64,000 nucleotides of DNA from Enterococcus_I eurekensis (GTDB lineage Bacteria; Bacillota; Bacilli; Lactobacillales; Enterococcaceae). Both the position numbers and the translations under genes were made by a program. Positions 1 to 7,249 of the stretch are shown piece by piece. Location: the NCBI RefSeq assembly GCF_042654605.1, contig NZ_JBHSGT010000041.1, forward strand, positions 1 to 64,000, given 5' to 3'. The notes below the pieces were generated by a model. That model was given only the letters and a program-made list of their open reading frames with translations. It was not told the origin of the DNA and made no database searches. How positions within the stretch are numbered: position 1 is the first letter of the stretch; every line of letters begins with the position of its first letter.

Positions 1-63
1 TGTGCCTCAACCGAAGCCGATTCATCTACACGACTAAAGTCGCGAGTGTTCTCGGCTAGTTAA
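1..63 (+). other. possible 3' end of a TnpB-like ORF or IS200/IS605-type element edge
   Basis: Frame 1 is open from the window edge to a TAA at 61-63 and would encode a tail containing the string SSTRLKSR. Within it, positions 31-46 form a short stem-loop (CACGAC, loop TAAA, GTCGCG; on the minus strand the one mismatch becomes a G-U pair). Short hairpins of this type occur at the ends of IS200/IS605 elements and in the RNA overlapping the 3' end of tnpB. Only the edge is visible, so the identification is weak. It could equally be an unrelated intergenic hairpin. Confidence 0.2.
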
Positions 64-331
64 TAAAAATGACTGATTATTTTTTCAAAGTTAAATCACT
101 CCATCCTGATATTCATTCGACTTCGTTAATACTAGCATACCCCGAAAGCGCTAACAACTCTAGCGAATTACAAGTACTGTTAGCAACGAATCGAGGCTTA
201 TTTAAACCTTGGTTTCTTACTATCCCCAAATGATGCAATCGAACTAGTAATTGTGCAAATAAAACTACAATAATTTTTCATCGATTATGCTAAACTAAGA
301 GTATGACTAATCAAATTTAAAGGAGTTTTCT
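64..331. other. intergenic region upstream of the thioesterase gene
   Basis: No convincing gene is seen. A 54-codon ORF from ATG 69 to a TGA ending at 233 has no ribosome-binding site and no recognisable product. The downstream end holds a plausible promoter -10 (TATGCT near 286) for the thioesterase gene, and AAAGGAG at 319-325 is its ribosome site. Confidence 0.4.
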
Positions 332-775
332 ATGACTTATTCTGGTTATTTACGACAACCTCATTATTATGAGACCGATCAAATGGGAATTATTCATCAT
401 TCAAATTATATTCGCTGGTTTGAAGAAGCTCGTGTTGACTGGCTGGCCTTTTTAGATGTGCCTTATTACAAAATTGAAGAAGTTGGAATTATTATTCCGG
501 TTTTAGGCGTGAGTTGCGAGTACAAAGAAATGATTCGCTACGAAGACAAAGTTCGAATCGAAGTGACGATTGATAAATATACCGGCACCCGCTTAGATTT
601 TTCATATGAGATTTATAATGAAAAAAACAATCGCTTACTCACAACCGGCACTAGTAATCATTGTTTCTTGAATAAAGAAAACAATCGCTTATTACAATTA
701 AAACGCAGTCATCCTGAGATGCATCAGATTTTCTTAGAGACATTTGAGAAACAAAAAGGTCAAACCAATGATTAA
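332..775 (+). CDS. acyl-CoA thioesterase, YbgC/FadM (4HBT) hotdog family
   Basis: This 147-residue protein has the usual length of single-hotdog 4-hydroxybenzoyl-CoA thioesterase family enzymes, which hydrolyse acyl-CoA thioesters in the cytoplasm. The family signature is clear near the N terminus: Y-E-T-D-x-M-G-I-I-H-H-S-N-Y-x-R-W-F-E at residues 13-31, where the Asp is the catalytic residue and the helix that follows carries the EEAR motif. The start is fixed by AAGGAG seven bases upstream of the ATG. Its stop overlaps the start of the next gene (ATGATTAA), so the two are probably translationally coupled. The physiological acyl substrate cannot be read from the sequence. Confidence 0.85.
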   Translation: MTYSGYLRQPHYYETDQMGIIHHSNYIRWFEEARVDWLAFLDVPYYKIEEVGIIIPVLGVSCEYKEMIRYEDKVRIEVTIDKYTGTRLDFSYEIYNEKNNRLLTTGTSNHCFLNKENNRLLQLKRSHPEMHQIFLETFEKQKGQTND

Positions 776-1202
776 AAAAGCAACCACAACAGAAATCCAT
801 CAAGTCGCACGTCTGGCTCAAGAACTTTGGCCAGAAAATACCGTTGAATCACTCGAAGCCGAAATGTACGAAAGCCTCAATCAAACGGATACTGCTTTTT
901 TCTTGTATTATACTGACAACCAAGCCGTTGCTTTTGCTCATGCACAATTGCGTCGTGATTATGTCGAAGGAACAAATAGTAGTCCTGTTGGTTATTTAGA
1001 AGGGATTTATGTGCAATCCTATTTTCGTAAACAAGGCATTGCCGGTCAACTATTAGACACCTGTCAGCTCTGGGCCAAACAAAAAGGTTGTAGCGAATTT
1101 GCAAGTGATTGCGAACTCACGAATACCGAGAGTTTGAGATTTCATTTATCTCATGGCTTTATTGATGCCAATCGAATTATTTGTTTTACTAAAACAATTT
1201 AA
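768..1202 (+). CDS. GNAT acetyltransferase, aminoglycoside 6'-N-acetyltransferase (AAC(6')-I)-like
   Basis: A 144-residue GNAT-fold enzyme. Sequence landmarks match the AAC(6')-I group of aminoglycoside acetyltransferases rather than generic GNATs: LWP near residue 20, DYVEGT-x-SSPVGYLEGIYV around residues 65-85 (beta-4 strand), the acetyl-CoA loop RKQGIAGQLL, and FASDCELTNTESLRFHLSHGF near the C terminus. The ATG at 768 is preferred over an upstream in-frame TTG at 744 because AAAAGGT lies seven bases before it and it gives the family length. It overlaps the thioesterase gene by 8 bp, so the pair is one transcript. Chromosomal enzymes of this group may confer low-level aminoglycoside resistance or act on another amine. 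Which applies here is not determinable. Confidence 0.75.
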   Translation: MIKKATTTEIHQVARLAQELWPENTVESLEAEMYESLNQTDTAFFLYYTDNQAVAFAHAQLRRDYVEGTNSSPVGYLEGIYVQSYFRKQGIAGQLLDTCQLWAKQKGCSEFASDCELTNTESLRFHLSHGFIDANRIICFTKTI

Positions 1203-1207
1203 ACGTC

Positions 1208-1241
1208 AAAAGGGAATGCGGCATCAGTCACATTCCCTTTT
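1208..1241 (+). terminator. terminator of the thioesterase-acetyltransferase pair
   Basis: An 11-bp perfect stem (AAAAGGGAATG with CATTCCCTTTT) and a 12-base loop lie directly after the acetyltransferase stop codon. The T-tract is short. Confidence 0.75.
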
Positions 1242-1243
1242 AG

Positions 1244-1405
1244 TTAGCCGTTTTCTTCTCGCACAATAAGTTCAAGCACATCGACTTGTTTTTGCAATTC
1301 TTCTAAGAGTGATAACTGAAGCGTTGGAATCTCAATTAAATGTTGCCACTCGTTAGTTAATAAATGGTCAATTTTTTGATGGAGCAAACGGATTTCAATT
1401 TCGGC
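1244..1405 (-). pseudogene. remnant of a DUF1003 membrane protein, C-terminal end only
   Basis: Translation of the minus strand gives about 53 residues beginning AEIEIRLLHQKIDHLL and ending in a TAA at 1244. This matches the conserved amphipathic C-terminal segment of DUF1003 proteins (typically AELEIRLLHEKLDHLL followed by a helix ending LLEEL). The two transmembrane helices and the rest of the N-terminal domain are absent, and an in-frame TAA lies immediately upstream of the preserved segment. It is therefore a decayed gene fragment, with the promoter-proximal part lost before the neighbouring esterase gene. Confidence 0.65.
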
Positions 1406-1479
1406 TTATAAAAAAAGAAGAAATCAATTCCTTTAAGTAAATTCGCCACATCAGTTATACTGTCTTTGGAGGGATGAGC

Positions 1480-2232
1480 ATGAAATTAGCAATTAGAAAA
1501 AGAAAAATTGGAAATATTCCTATTTTAGAAATTGTTGATGAAACGAAAATCTACGAACCAATGCCCTTAATCGTTTATTATCACGGTTGGCAAACATCGA
1601 AAGAACTCGTTTTGACTCAAGGTAGAAAATTAGCGAAACAAGGTTTTCGCGTTGTTTTACCGGATGCTGCCAATCATGGCGAACGAAAAACCGAGCTTTC
1701 GCCGATTCCATCACTGACTTTTTGGAATAGTATTCAAAGCAACTTATTCGAGTTTTCATTTATCGTTGATTTTTTTGAAAACCTAGGGGTGACGACTGAT
1801 CAAATTGGTGTCGGCGGTGTTTCGATGGGCGGTATGACGACTGCTGGATTATTAACGCAACATCCAGAAATCACGGCTGCGGCTTGTATTATGGGTTCTC
1901 CTGCAATGATTCGTTATCGCGAGCGCATTTTATACCACGCAGGTGCAGCAGGTTTCTTCTTACCAAACGATTATGAAAAACTACTTGGTTGGATTGATGC
2001 TTATGATTTGGAGTCACAAATAGACACTTTAGCGGAACGTCCTTTCTTAATTTGGCATGGTACCGAAGATGAAAAAATCCCTTATGAACATATTAAAGAT
2101 TTTGTAGAAAAACACCCAAAGGACAATATCGAATTTATTTCTGAAGATGAGCGTCATCTAGTCCGTGGAGCAACGATGGATTTAGTCACAGAGTTCTTCA
2201 CAAATAACCTTTCACGTTCAACTGACATTTAA
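1480..2232 (+). CDS. alpha/beta hydrolase, YitV-like esterase (prolyl-oligopeptidase superfamily)
   Basis: A 250-residue cytoplasmic alpha/beta-hydrolase. The oxyanion region YYHGWQTSKE, the nucleophile elbow G-V-S-M-G-G (catalytic Ser near residue 113), the acid region LIWHGTEDEKIPYEH and the catalytic-His region EDERHLV are all in the order expected for YitV/YjcH-like esterases. The substrate is unknown. GGAGG at 1468-1472 is one base from ATG 1474 but seven from ATG 1480, so the second ATG is chosen. The gene stands alone, followed by a strong hairpin shared with the convergent FusB-like gene. Confidence 0.75.
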   Translation: MKLAIRKRKIGNIPILEIVDETKIYEPMPLIVYYHGWQTSKELVLTQGRKLAKQGFRVVLPDAANHGERKTELSPIPSLTFWNSIQSNLFEFSFIVDFFENLGVTTDQIGVGGVSMGGMTTAGLLTQHPEITAAACIMGSPAMIRYRERILYHAGAAGFFLPNDYEKLLGWIDAYDLESQIDTLAERPFLIWHGTEDEKIPYEHIKDFVEKHPKDNIEFISEDERHLVRGATMDLVTEFFTNNLSRSTDI

Positions 2233-2239
2233 GGGTTAC

Positions 2240-2297
2240 AAAAAAGCATCCGTCACAAGCTGATTCTAAGAGAATCAATCGTGATGGATGCTTTTTA
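2240..2297. terminator. bidirectional terminator between the esterase and FusB-like genes
   Basis: A long inverted repeat (AAAAAGCATCC with GGATGCTTTTT, with further pairing inside) is flanked by A- and T-tracts. It serves both convergent genes and overlaps the 3' end of the minus-strand gene. Confidence 0.9.
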
Positions 2298-2939
2298 TTT
2301 GGCTTTAATTTGTTCAATAAAGGTTTCGAAATGTTCTTTTGTTTGGAGCTGATGATTGCATTCATCACTGTTGTAGCAAATATAATTGCCTTTTGTTTTA
2401 TATTGACCGTCTTTATTAACTTTGCCTTTAACGGTAAATAACGAAACACCACTTGTTCCATGACAAATCGTACAAATACCTTTTTTGATTTCACTACTAA
2501 GGTTGCCTTGCAAGCCTTGGAGTTTGTTGTTTTGATAATATAAAATAAACTTACTTTGCTGTCCCATATCATTCCATGCATAAAAAGAATAATCTTTTAA
2601 ATCGATCTGTTCCCAATCGGGCATTTGAATTTTCTTAGTTTTTGCAAAAGCTTTTTTGACGCCCGCCTCACTCGGTTGTTTAAAGGGGCGGACAAAAGTA
2701 CGCAATGTTGCCAAATATTGATCGACTTCTCTTTGACTATCTGTAATTTTTTCAATTGCCATCACAGCGGCCAGTTCTTCTTGCGTTAAATGACTGAGTT
2801 CCTCTTTAATCGCATCAAAAGCTAAACTGCGAACGGCTTGAATCGTTGAACGATCATTAACACTGCGATGCGTTTGAGCTAACATTTGCGTTTGCTCACG
2901 TAAAAAATAATAATTATAAGGTTCTAAAAATGGTTCCAT
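2295..2939 (-). CDS. FusB/FusC-family elongation factor G-binding protein
   Basis: A 214-residue protein with the two-domain plan of FusB, the ribosome-protection protein that binds EF-G and releases it from fusidic-acid-stalled ribosomes. The N-terminal helical part contains P-Y-N-Y-Y near the start. The C-terminal zinc-binding domain is intact: K-G-x-C-T-I-C followed by N-Y-I-C-Y-N-S-D-E-C-N, giving the C-x2-C and C-x4-C ligands expected of FusB. The SD GAGGAG lies seven bases from the second of two adjacent ATGs, so 2939 is preferred to 2942. Chromosomal FusB homologues are common in enterococci and listeriae, so this does not imply acquired resistance. Confidence 0.85.
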   Translation of the reverse strand: MEPFLEPYNYYFLREQTQMLAQTHRSVNDRSTIQAVRSLAFDAIKEELSHLTQEELAAVMAIEKITDSQREVDQYLATLRTFVRPFKQPSEAGVKKAFAKTKKIQMPDWEQIDLKDYSFYAWNDMGQQSKFILYYQNNKLQGLQGNLSSEIKKGICTICHGTSGVSLFTVKGKVNKDGQYKTKGNYICYNSDECNHQLQTKEHFETFIEQIKAK

Positions 2940-2995
2940 CATCCCACTCCTCTTTCGAAAGTATAACGAAAATCAAAATAACGGTCAATGATTGA

Positions 2996-3024
2996 TTGCT
3001 ATCGTAAAACTGACGTGATATGCT
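2996..3024 (+). promoter_or_regulatory. sigma-A type promoter of the RimL-like gene
   Basis: TTGCTA (2996-3001) and TATGCT (3019-3024) are separated by exactly 17 bp, about 40 bp before the start codon at 3062. Confidence 0.6.
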
Positions 3025-3061
3025 ACTAGGTAACTTTTAACCAAATTTCAGGAGGAATCAC

Positions 3062-3607
3062 ATGACAAATTATTTTCATTTACCTATCGGAGACGGCTAT
3101 TCTTTAGTCTCAGCAGAACTCTCAATGGCCAAAGAACTTTTCGAACTGGTCGACTCCAACCGTGAGCATTTGCGTACCTTTTTAGATTTCGTCGATTCTT
3201 CTGTTGACGAAACACTACAAGAAAATTATATCAAAATGAAACTCCAAGGCTCTGCCAATGGTACTGATAAACTTTTCTTCATCGCATACGGGGACAAATT
3301 AATTGGAACCATCGACTTACATGCGATTCATCCAACAGTCAAAAAGGCTGAGATTGGCTACTGGGTCCATGCTGACTTTACGCGAAAAGGCATAACCTCT
3401 AAAGCTGTACGCGCCCTTTGCCAGTATGCCTTTGATGTACTCGAATTAAACAAGTTAACCATCATGGCCGCTGTCCGTAATATTGGTAGCAATAAAGTCG
3501 CTCAAAATTGTGGGTTTACTTTCCTCGGTACACGTCCTCAAGATAGTTTTATTTACGGTGAGTATCAAGACATGAATGAATATTATCTAGTGAAAAATGA
3601 TTTTTGA
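3062..3607 (+). CDS. GNAT N-acetyltransferase, RimL/RimJ type (ribosomal-protein-serine acetyltransferase-like)
   Basis: A 181-residue GNAT of the RimL subgroup. These enzymes transfer acetyl from acetyl-CoA to protein N termini such as L7/L12, or to small amines. The AcCoA-binding segment reads E-I-G-Y-W-V-x-x-x-F-T-R-K-G-I-T-S-K-A (near residues 97-115), and the C-terminal beta strand N-x-x-S-N-K-V-A-Q-x-x-G-F is typical. AGGAGG precedes the ATG by the usual distance. It is monocistronic, with its own promoter and terminator. The exact acceptor is not predictable. Confidence 0.8.
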   Translation: MTNYFHLPIGDGYSLVSAELSMAKELFELVDSNREHLRTFLDFVDSSVDETLQENYIKMKLQGSANGTDKLFFIAYGDKLIGTIDLHAIHPTVKKAEIGYWVHADFTRKGITSKAVRALCQYAFDVLELNKLTIMAAVRNIGSNKVAQNCGFTFLGTRPQDSFIYGEYQDMNEYYLVKNDF

Positions 3608-3610
3608 TTT

Positions 3611-3657
3611 AAAAACCCCACTTTAGGCCGAATTTCATAGGCTTTTAAGTGGGGTTT
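3611..3657. terminator. bidirectional terminator
   Basis: AAACCCCACTT pairs with AAGTGGGGTTT, with inner GGCC-like pairing. A- and T-runs lie on both flanks, between the convergent RimL-like and small GNAT genes. Confidence 0.85.
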
Positions 3658-3662
3658 CCTCA

Positions 3663-3935
3663 TTATTTATGTAAGACATCCTGATACTCAGGCGTTCGAT
3701 CAATGACTTTTTTCGCATAGGGACAGACAAGTTCTAATTTTTTACCTTCTCGACGGGCACGTTCAACTACCGCTTCAACTAATTGACCTGCATAGCCTTT
3801 TCCTTGAAATGCCTCATTGACTCTCGTGTGCTCCACAATCCATAATGAATCGTCATCGTTTTTCCAAGTAATTTCACCTGCTTCAACACCGTCTACAACT
3901 AATGCAATACGTGTTTCTTCCTCTTTAAATTCCAT
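3663..3935 (-). CDS. small GNAT-like N-acetyltransferase (YidJ/YjdJ, NATD1 family)
   Basis: This 90-residue single-domain protein belongs to the short GNAT-like family typified by E. coli YjdJ and human NATD1. It has the beta-hairpin ending HTRVNEAFQGKGYAGQLV (CoA pyrophosphate loop Q-G-K-G-Y-A at about residues 44-49) and the family C-terminal signature L-V-C-P-Y-A-K-K-V-I-D-R-T-P-E-Y. The length is normal for the family. Its biochemical role is unsettled even in characterised organisms. GGGAGGAAAA precedes the ATG. Confidence 0.8.
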   Translation of the reverse strand: MEFKEEETRIALVVDGVEAGEITWKNDDDSLWIVEHTRVNEAFQGKGYAGQLVEAVVERARREGKKLELVCPYAKKVIDRTPEYQDVLHK

Positions 3936-4020
3936 CGTTTTTCCTCCCTAAGGTTAGATTAACCATTAATAAATGATAGACATCTATTATTGTAAAACGA
4001 AACGATTCTCTTGTCGAATA

Positions 4021-4866
4021 TTACAACATAACAGTTGACTCTAAATATAATTTTAACAGGTGCTCGGTTATTGGCCCCGGTGTGCCGTTTCCAATTAACC
4101 GATTATCAATTGAAACAATCGGGACAATTTCGTAAATACTATTTGTGACGAAACATTCGTCAATATCGCCTAGCTGACTGACTTTTACCGCCTCTTCGAT
4201 AACAAGCAGGTCATTTTCTTTAGCTAGATGTAATAAATGTTGCTTCGTAATTCCAGGCAAAATTAACTGGCCATCTGGATGCGTATAAATGATGCCATCA
4301 ATCACAAACCACGCATTTGAGGCTGAAGCTTCCGTAATGACACCGTCTCGTTCAAGTAACGCGTCTTCATAATCTTTTTTAACCGCTTCGTCAAGTGATA
4401 ATAAATTCCCCATCAAACTCAATGATTTAATGTCGCAATGCAACCAACGCCTATCGGGAATCACCGTTGCTCGTTGGCCGTTTTTTTGAATCGCTTCTGG
4501 TCGCTCAAAGGGTAACGTATACGCTAGATAAACCGGTTCGACACTCCCTTTTTCTGGAATCAAATGTTGTCTTGGTGAGACAATCCCGCGCGAAATTTGA
4601 AAATAGACTAAACCATTCCCAACTTCTGAAGCAGTAATCAATTCTTCCAGCATGATTAACAATTCCTCCTTAGTAAAAGGAAGAGCTAAATGAATCTTCG
4701 CGGCACCTCTTACTAATCGCTCAAAATGTTCCGTGAACATAAACATTTTTCCGGCATAAATTCTCACGGCTTCGTACAAGCCATCGCCAAAATGATAGCC
4801 TCGATCTTCAAAAGAAATTTTTACTTCTTCTTTCTCCATGATTTTGCCATTAAACAATGTTTTCAT
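4021..4866 (-). CDS. dat: D-amino-acid aminotransferase (D-alanine transaminase)
   Basis: A 281-residue fold-type IV PLP enzyme that interconverts D-alanine and 2-oxoglutarate with pyruvate and D-glutamate, supplying peptidoglycan precursors. The PLP lysine lies in H-C-D-I-K-S-L-S-L (mid-protein), and the glutamate facing the pyridine ring is in T-E-A-S-A-S-N-A-W. The start is set to the ATG at 4866 (M-K-T-L-F-N-G-K), preceded by AGGGGAT; an upstream extension to 4941 would overlap mepB and lacks an SD. It lies 16 bp behind mepB and is probably cotranscribed with it. Confidence 0.9.
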   Translation of the reverse strand: MKTLFNGKIMEKEEVKISFEDRGYHFGDGLYEAVRIYAGKMFMFTEHFERLVRGAAKIHLALPFTKEELLIMLEELITASEVGNGLVYFQISRGIVSPRQHLIPEKGSVEPVYLAYTLPFERPEAIQKNGQRATVIPDRRWLHCDIKSLSLMGNLLSLDEAVKKDYEDALLERDGVITEASASNAWFVIDGIIYTHPDGQLILPGITKQHLLHLAKENDLLVIEEAVKVSQLGDIDECFVTNSIYEIVPIVSIDNRLIGNGTPGPITEHLLKLYLESTVML

Positions 4867-4882
4867 TGACGCATCCCCTATC

Positions 4883-5332
4883 TCATTGATTCGTGTAATC
4901 GGTAAAATAGACTGCTTGCCATTTTTGCGTGCGTTGCGCACTCGTATTTAACTCGCTTTCCCAAGTCGGATAGACTCGGATGCCCATCTTGCCTTTACTC
5001 GTTTGATTCGTTAATATTCCTTGTTCTAAAAGTACTTTTTTAGGAAAAAGAAAGATGCCTTGCTTTTTATCATCAAGAACCAAGACAATCAATTGATCCG
5101 GTGCCGACTCAAACGCATACGGTTGATTTTTATTTTGCGCATCTTTTTCCCAAAATACAACAAAATAACCTTTTTTATTCGGCGTTTTCTTTGCTAGTCG
5201 ACTACGATAAGATTTATCTCTGAGGTTAAAAGTCAGTCCTTCATAGGCTTGATTTTGTTTTTCAACAAACAAATTTTGAATTTTCACGTCTGGTTTTATC
5301 CAATACCTTGCGAACCACTCCAAAGTTTTCAT
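4883..5332 (-). CDS. MepB family protein
   Basis: A 149-residue protein resembling S. aureus MepB, the uncharacterised third member of the mepRAB locus. Characteristic strings are Y-E-G-L-T-F-N-L-R-D-K-S-Y-R-S-R-L-A-K-x-T-P, the strand G-I-F-L-F-P-K-K-V-L-L-E-Q-G-I-L, and the C-terminal R-T-Q-K-W-Q-A-V-Y-F. No mepA-like efflux gene or mepR-like regulator is adjacent; instead it precedes dat. Molecular function is unknown. AGGAGG six bases before ATG 5332 fixes the start. Confidence 0.75.
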   Translation of the reverse strand: MKTLEWFARYWIKPDVKIQNLFVEKQNQAYEGLTFNLRDKSYRSRLAKKTPNKKGYFVVFWEKDAQNKNQPYAFESAPDQLIVLVLDDKKQGIFLFPKKVLLEQGILTNQTSKGKMGIRVYPTWESELNTSAQRTQKWQAVYFTDYTNQ

Positions 5333-5370
5333 CTCTAACCTCCTAAAACTTGTTTCTAGCATACGATAAA

Positions 5371-5416
5371 AAAAGAAAAGATGCCACTTGCCTTTTTTCG
5401 CAAATCGACATCTTTT
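5371..5416 (-). terminator. terminator downstream of the phosphoribosyltransferase gene
   Basis: Read on the minus strand, AAAAGATG pairs with CATCTTTT across about 20 bases, followed by a T-tract. It sits just beyond the stop codon at 5426. Confidence 0.7.
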
Positions 5417-5425
5417 TTCATTATC

Positions 5426-5971
5426 TTACAAATAAAACAGTGGTAGTGCTTCTAAAAACACAATATCCTCACGCTTAGCCGCATCGCCTTCTGCTAAAAC
5501 AGCAGCTTGCGCACAAACAGTTGCGCCGGCTTTTTCTACAAGCGTTACTAACGCATCTAATGATTCTCCCGTACTGATAACATCATCAATAATTGCTACA
5601 TTTTTTCCTTTAATTAACGCTGCGTCACGACCGTCTAAAATTAAGTTTTGTTCTTTTTGTGTCGTGATTGAAAAAACAGAGGTCTCAAGTGGGGCATCCA
5701 TATACGCTTTGACACTTTTTCTAGCAACGATATATGTTTTGAAATCCATCATTCTGGCTAGTTCTTGCAACAATGGAATTCCTTTTGCTTCAGCTGTCAC
5801 TAAATAATCAATATCCTTTGGTAATTTTTCAACCAAAGCTTTAGCTGCTTGCGTTGTCATTTCTGCATCGCCCAATAAAACAAACGATGCGATTGCTAAA
5901 TCAGCCGCTACTTGTATCACTGGCAGTTCTCTTTTTAATCCGGCAACTTCTAATTCATAAATCTTTTCCAT
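5426..5971 (-). CDS. purine phosphoribosyltransferase (adenine/xanthine PRTase-like)
   Basis: A 181-residue type I phosphoribosyltransferase. The PRPP-binding loop N-V-A-I-I-D-D-V-I-S-T-G-E-S-L is unmistakable (about residues 127-141), and the upstream Y-L-V-T-A-E-A-K-G-I-P-L sheet matches APRT/XPRT enzymes that turn free purine bases into nucleotides. The ATG at 5971 is chosen because the SD (GGAGTTA) sits just inside the end of the permease gene. The stop-to-start gap is 1 bp, so translation is coupled to the permease. Pairing with an NCS2 transporter argues for salvage of an imported purine. Which base is not decided by sequence. Confidence 0.8.
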   Translation of the reverse strand: MEKIYELEVAGLKRELPVIQVAADLAIASFVLLGDAEMTTQAAKALVEKLPKDIDYLVTAEAKGIPLLQELARMMDFKTYIVARKSVKAYMDAPLETSVFSITTQKEQNLILDGRDAALIKGKNVAIIDDVISTGESLDALVTLVEKAGATVCAQAAVLAEGDAAKREDIVFLEALPLFYL

Positions 5972-5972
5972 T

Positions 5973-7046
5973 TTATAAAATAACTCCAATCATCGGTAGA
6001 ATAAATTTAATAACCAATCCCGCTAGCATCCCAAAGAATGGATCAAACAAAGCCGTTACAACCATCGTTACACTCCCAACTAATGGGTTTTCCGCTACGG
6101 CTGGTTGAATATTTCCAGTAACTGTGACAAATGCACCTAAAACAAACAAGAATCCAGCAATCGATTCAGTTGGAACGTATTTCCCCATTTTAGGTAAAAT
6201 CCCTGTTCCCAAAATAATTGCCATAATCGCCATCATTAAAACACCTGAGAAAACAGGATTCGGTGCACTTCCGGTCGCTGAAATAATCGACTCCAGTGGC
6301 GCACCACCAAAGGCACTTGAAATTAAATCAGCAAGTGAACTTACAACGGTTAAAACGTCAACATTCACTGGATTGACTTCGCTACCAGTCATACTTCCAG
6401 TAATCATCCCAAAAGAAATATTTGAACCAATATTTAAACAAGCAAGTGCTAACGCACCGCGTAAAATGCGTCCCGAAAACATTGGTTTAATAAATGAAAG
6501 CTTTTGATCACCTACACCAGCTGGTAATTCAATTGTCGCTTTTTTATAATATACGGAGTAAATTGTTGAGATGACAACTGATAATAAAATCGTATAAATT
6601 AAATCCTTAGTAAAAATATAAACTAAAATAGCTGAAATCATTGAAATCCAACCAACATCGACATTGGTTTGTGTCATACGAATCGCCGCACGGGCCAAAA
6701 TAAATCCAACACCTGCCATCATCCCTGATGTGATATCACTACCTAAAAAATCGACCAACGTATTCATCCAACCAAGTAAACCAACGGCCGTCATTAATAC
6801 GGCTGCCCATAAAATAATTGAAATTCGTTCGCATTTGTTATCCCCTAACGCTCCTGCTACGGTAATCGACTCTACTTGAAATGAAATCGGAGCAACCGAT
6901 CCCGTAACTGCATTTGCTACTGCTGAAAAAGCAAAGGCAATTGCCGTTGGAAATGCTGCAAACCCTAATGATAATGCCAAAATCCCCTGTGGTACCCCAT
7001 TAATTACTACGCCAATTGCAGCGAGTAAATCTTGAATAAACTCCAT
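5973..7046 (-). CDS. NCS2-type purine/xanthine permease
   Basis: A 357-residue polytopic membrane protein with about a dozen hydrophobic segments. The NCS2 (nucleobase-cation symport-2) resemblance includes the N-terminal G-V-P-Q-G-I-L-A-L-S-L-G-F-A-A-F-P-T-A-I-A segment, V-T-G-S-V-A-P-I-S-F-Q-V-E-S, and F-G-G-A-P-L-E-S-I-I-S-A-T-G-S-A-P-N-P-V in the position of the conserved TM10 motif. It is shorter than the usual ~430 residues and belongs to a compact subgroup. It is followed 1 bp later by the PRTase, forming an uptake-and-salvage operon. Tandem PurBox-like sites lie upstream at 7197-7220. Confidence 0.75.
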   Translation of the reverse strand: MEFIQDLLAAIGVVINGVPQGILALSLGFAAFPTAIAFAFSAVANAVTGSVAPISFQVESITVAGALGDNKCERISIILWAAVLMTAVGLLGWMNTLVDFLGSDITSGMMAGVGFILARAAIRMTQTNVDVGWISMISAILVYIFTKDLIYTILLSVVISTIYSVYYKKATIELPAGVGDQKLSFIKPMFSGRILRGALALACLNIGSNISFGMITGSMTGSEVNPVNVDVLTVVSSLADLISSAFGGAPLESIISATGSAPNPVFSGVLMMAIMAIILGTGILPKMGKYVPTESIAGFLFVLGAFVTVTGNIQPAVAENPLVGSVTMVVTALFDPFFGMLAGLVIKFILPMIGVIL

Positions 7047-7196
7047 CTATTTACGCCTCTTTCATTTTTAAATACGAATTTCATTTTAAAGAAGCATTTT
7101 ACATTCTGCAACCATTTGCTATCTATTAGATTGAAATATATTAAAATCATTCGTGTTTAATTATAAAAAATCAAATAAACAGAATAAAAAACTTTG

Positions 7197-7220
7197 ATAA
7201 CCGAATAATAAACGAACAAA
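7197..7220 (-). promoter_or_regulatory. tandem PurBox-like sites upstream of the purine permease operon
   Basis: ATAACCGAATAAT (7197-7209) matches the PurR box consensus AWWWCCGAACWWT at 12 of 13 positions. Overlapping its end, ATAAACGAACAAA (7208-7220) matches at 11 of 13. They lie about 150 bp upstream of the permease start. Paired boxes of this kind are bound by PurR in Bacillus and Lactococcus. Confidence 0.5.
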
Positions 7221-7249
7221 AAGACCTATCACCTTGATAGATCTTTTTG
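7211..7249 (-). terminator. terminator overlapping the stop codon of the VanZ-RDD gene
   Basis: CAAAAAGA-CTATCA pairs with TGATAG-TCTTTTTG. The stem contains the TGA stop (7229-7231) of the gene it terminates, so translation termination and the hairpin overlap. Confidence 0.75.

Noticed and set aside
7047..7196. Purine riboswitch upstream of the NCS2 permease
   Set aside because: No three-stem aptamer with the conserved purine-riboswitch loops could be found; the PurBox pair explains control better.
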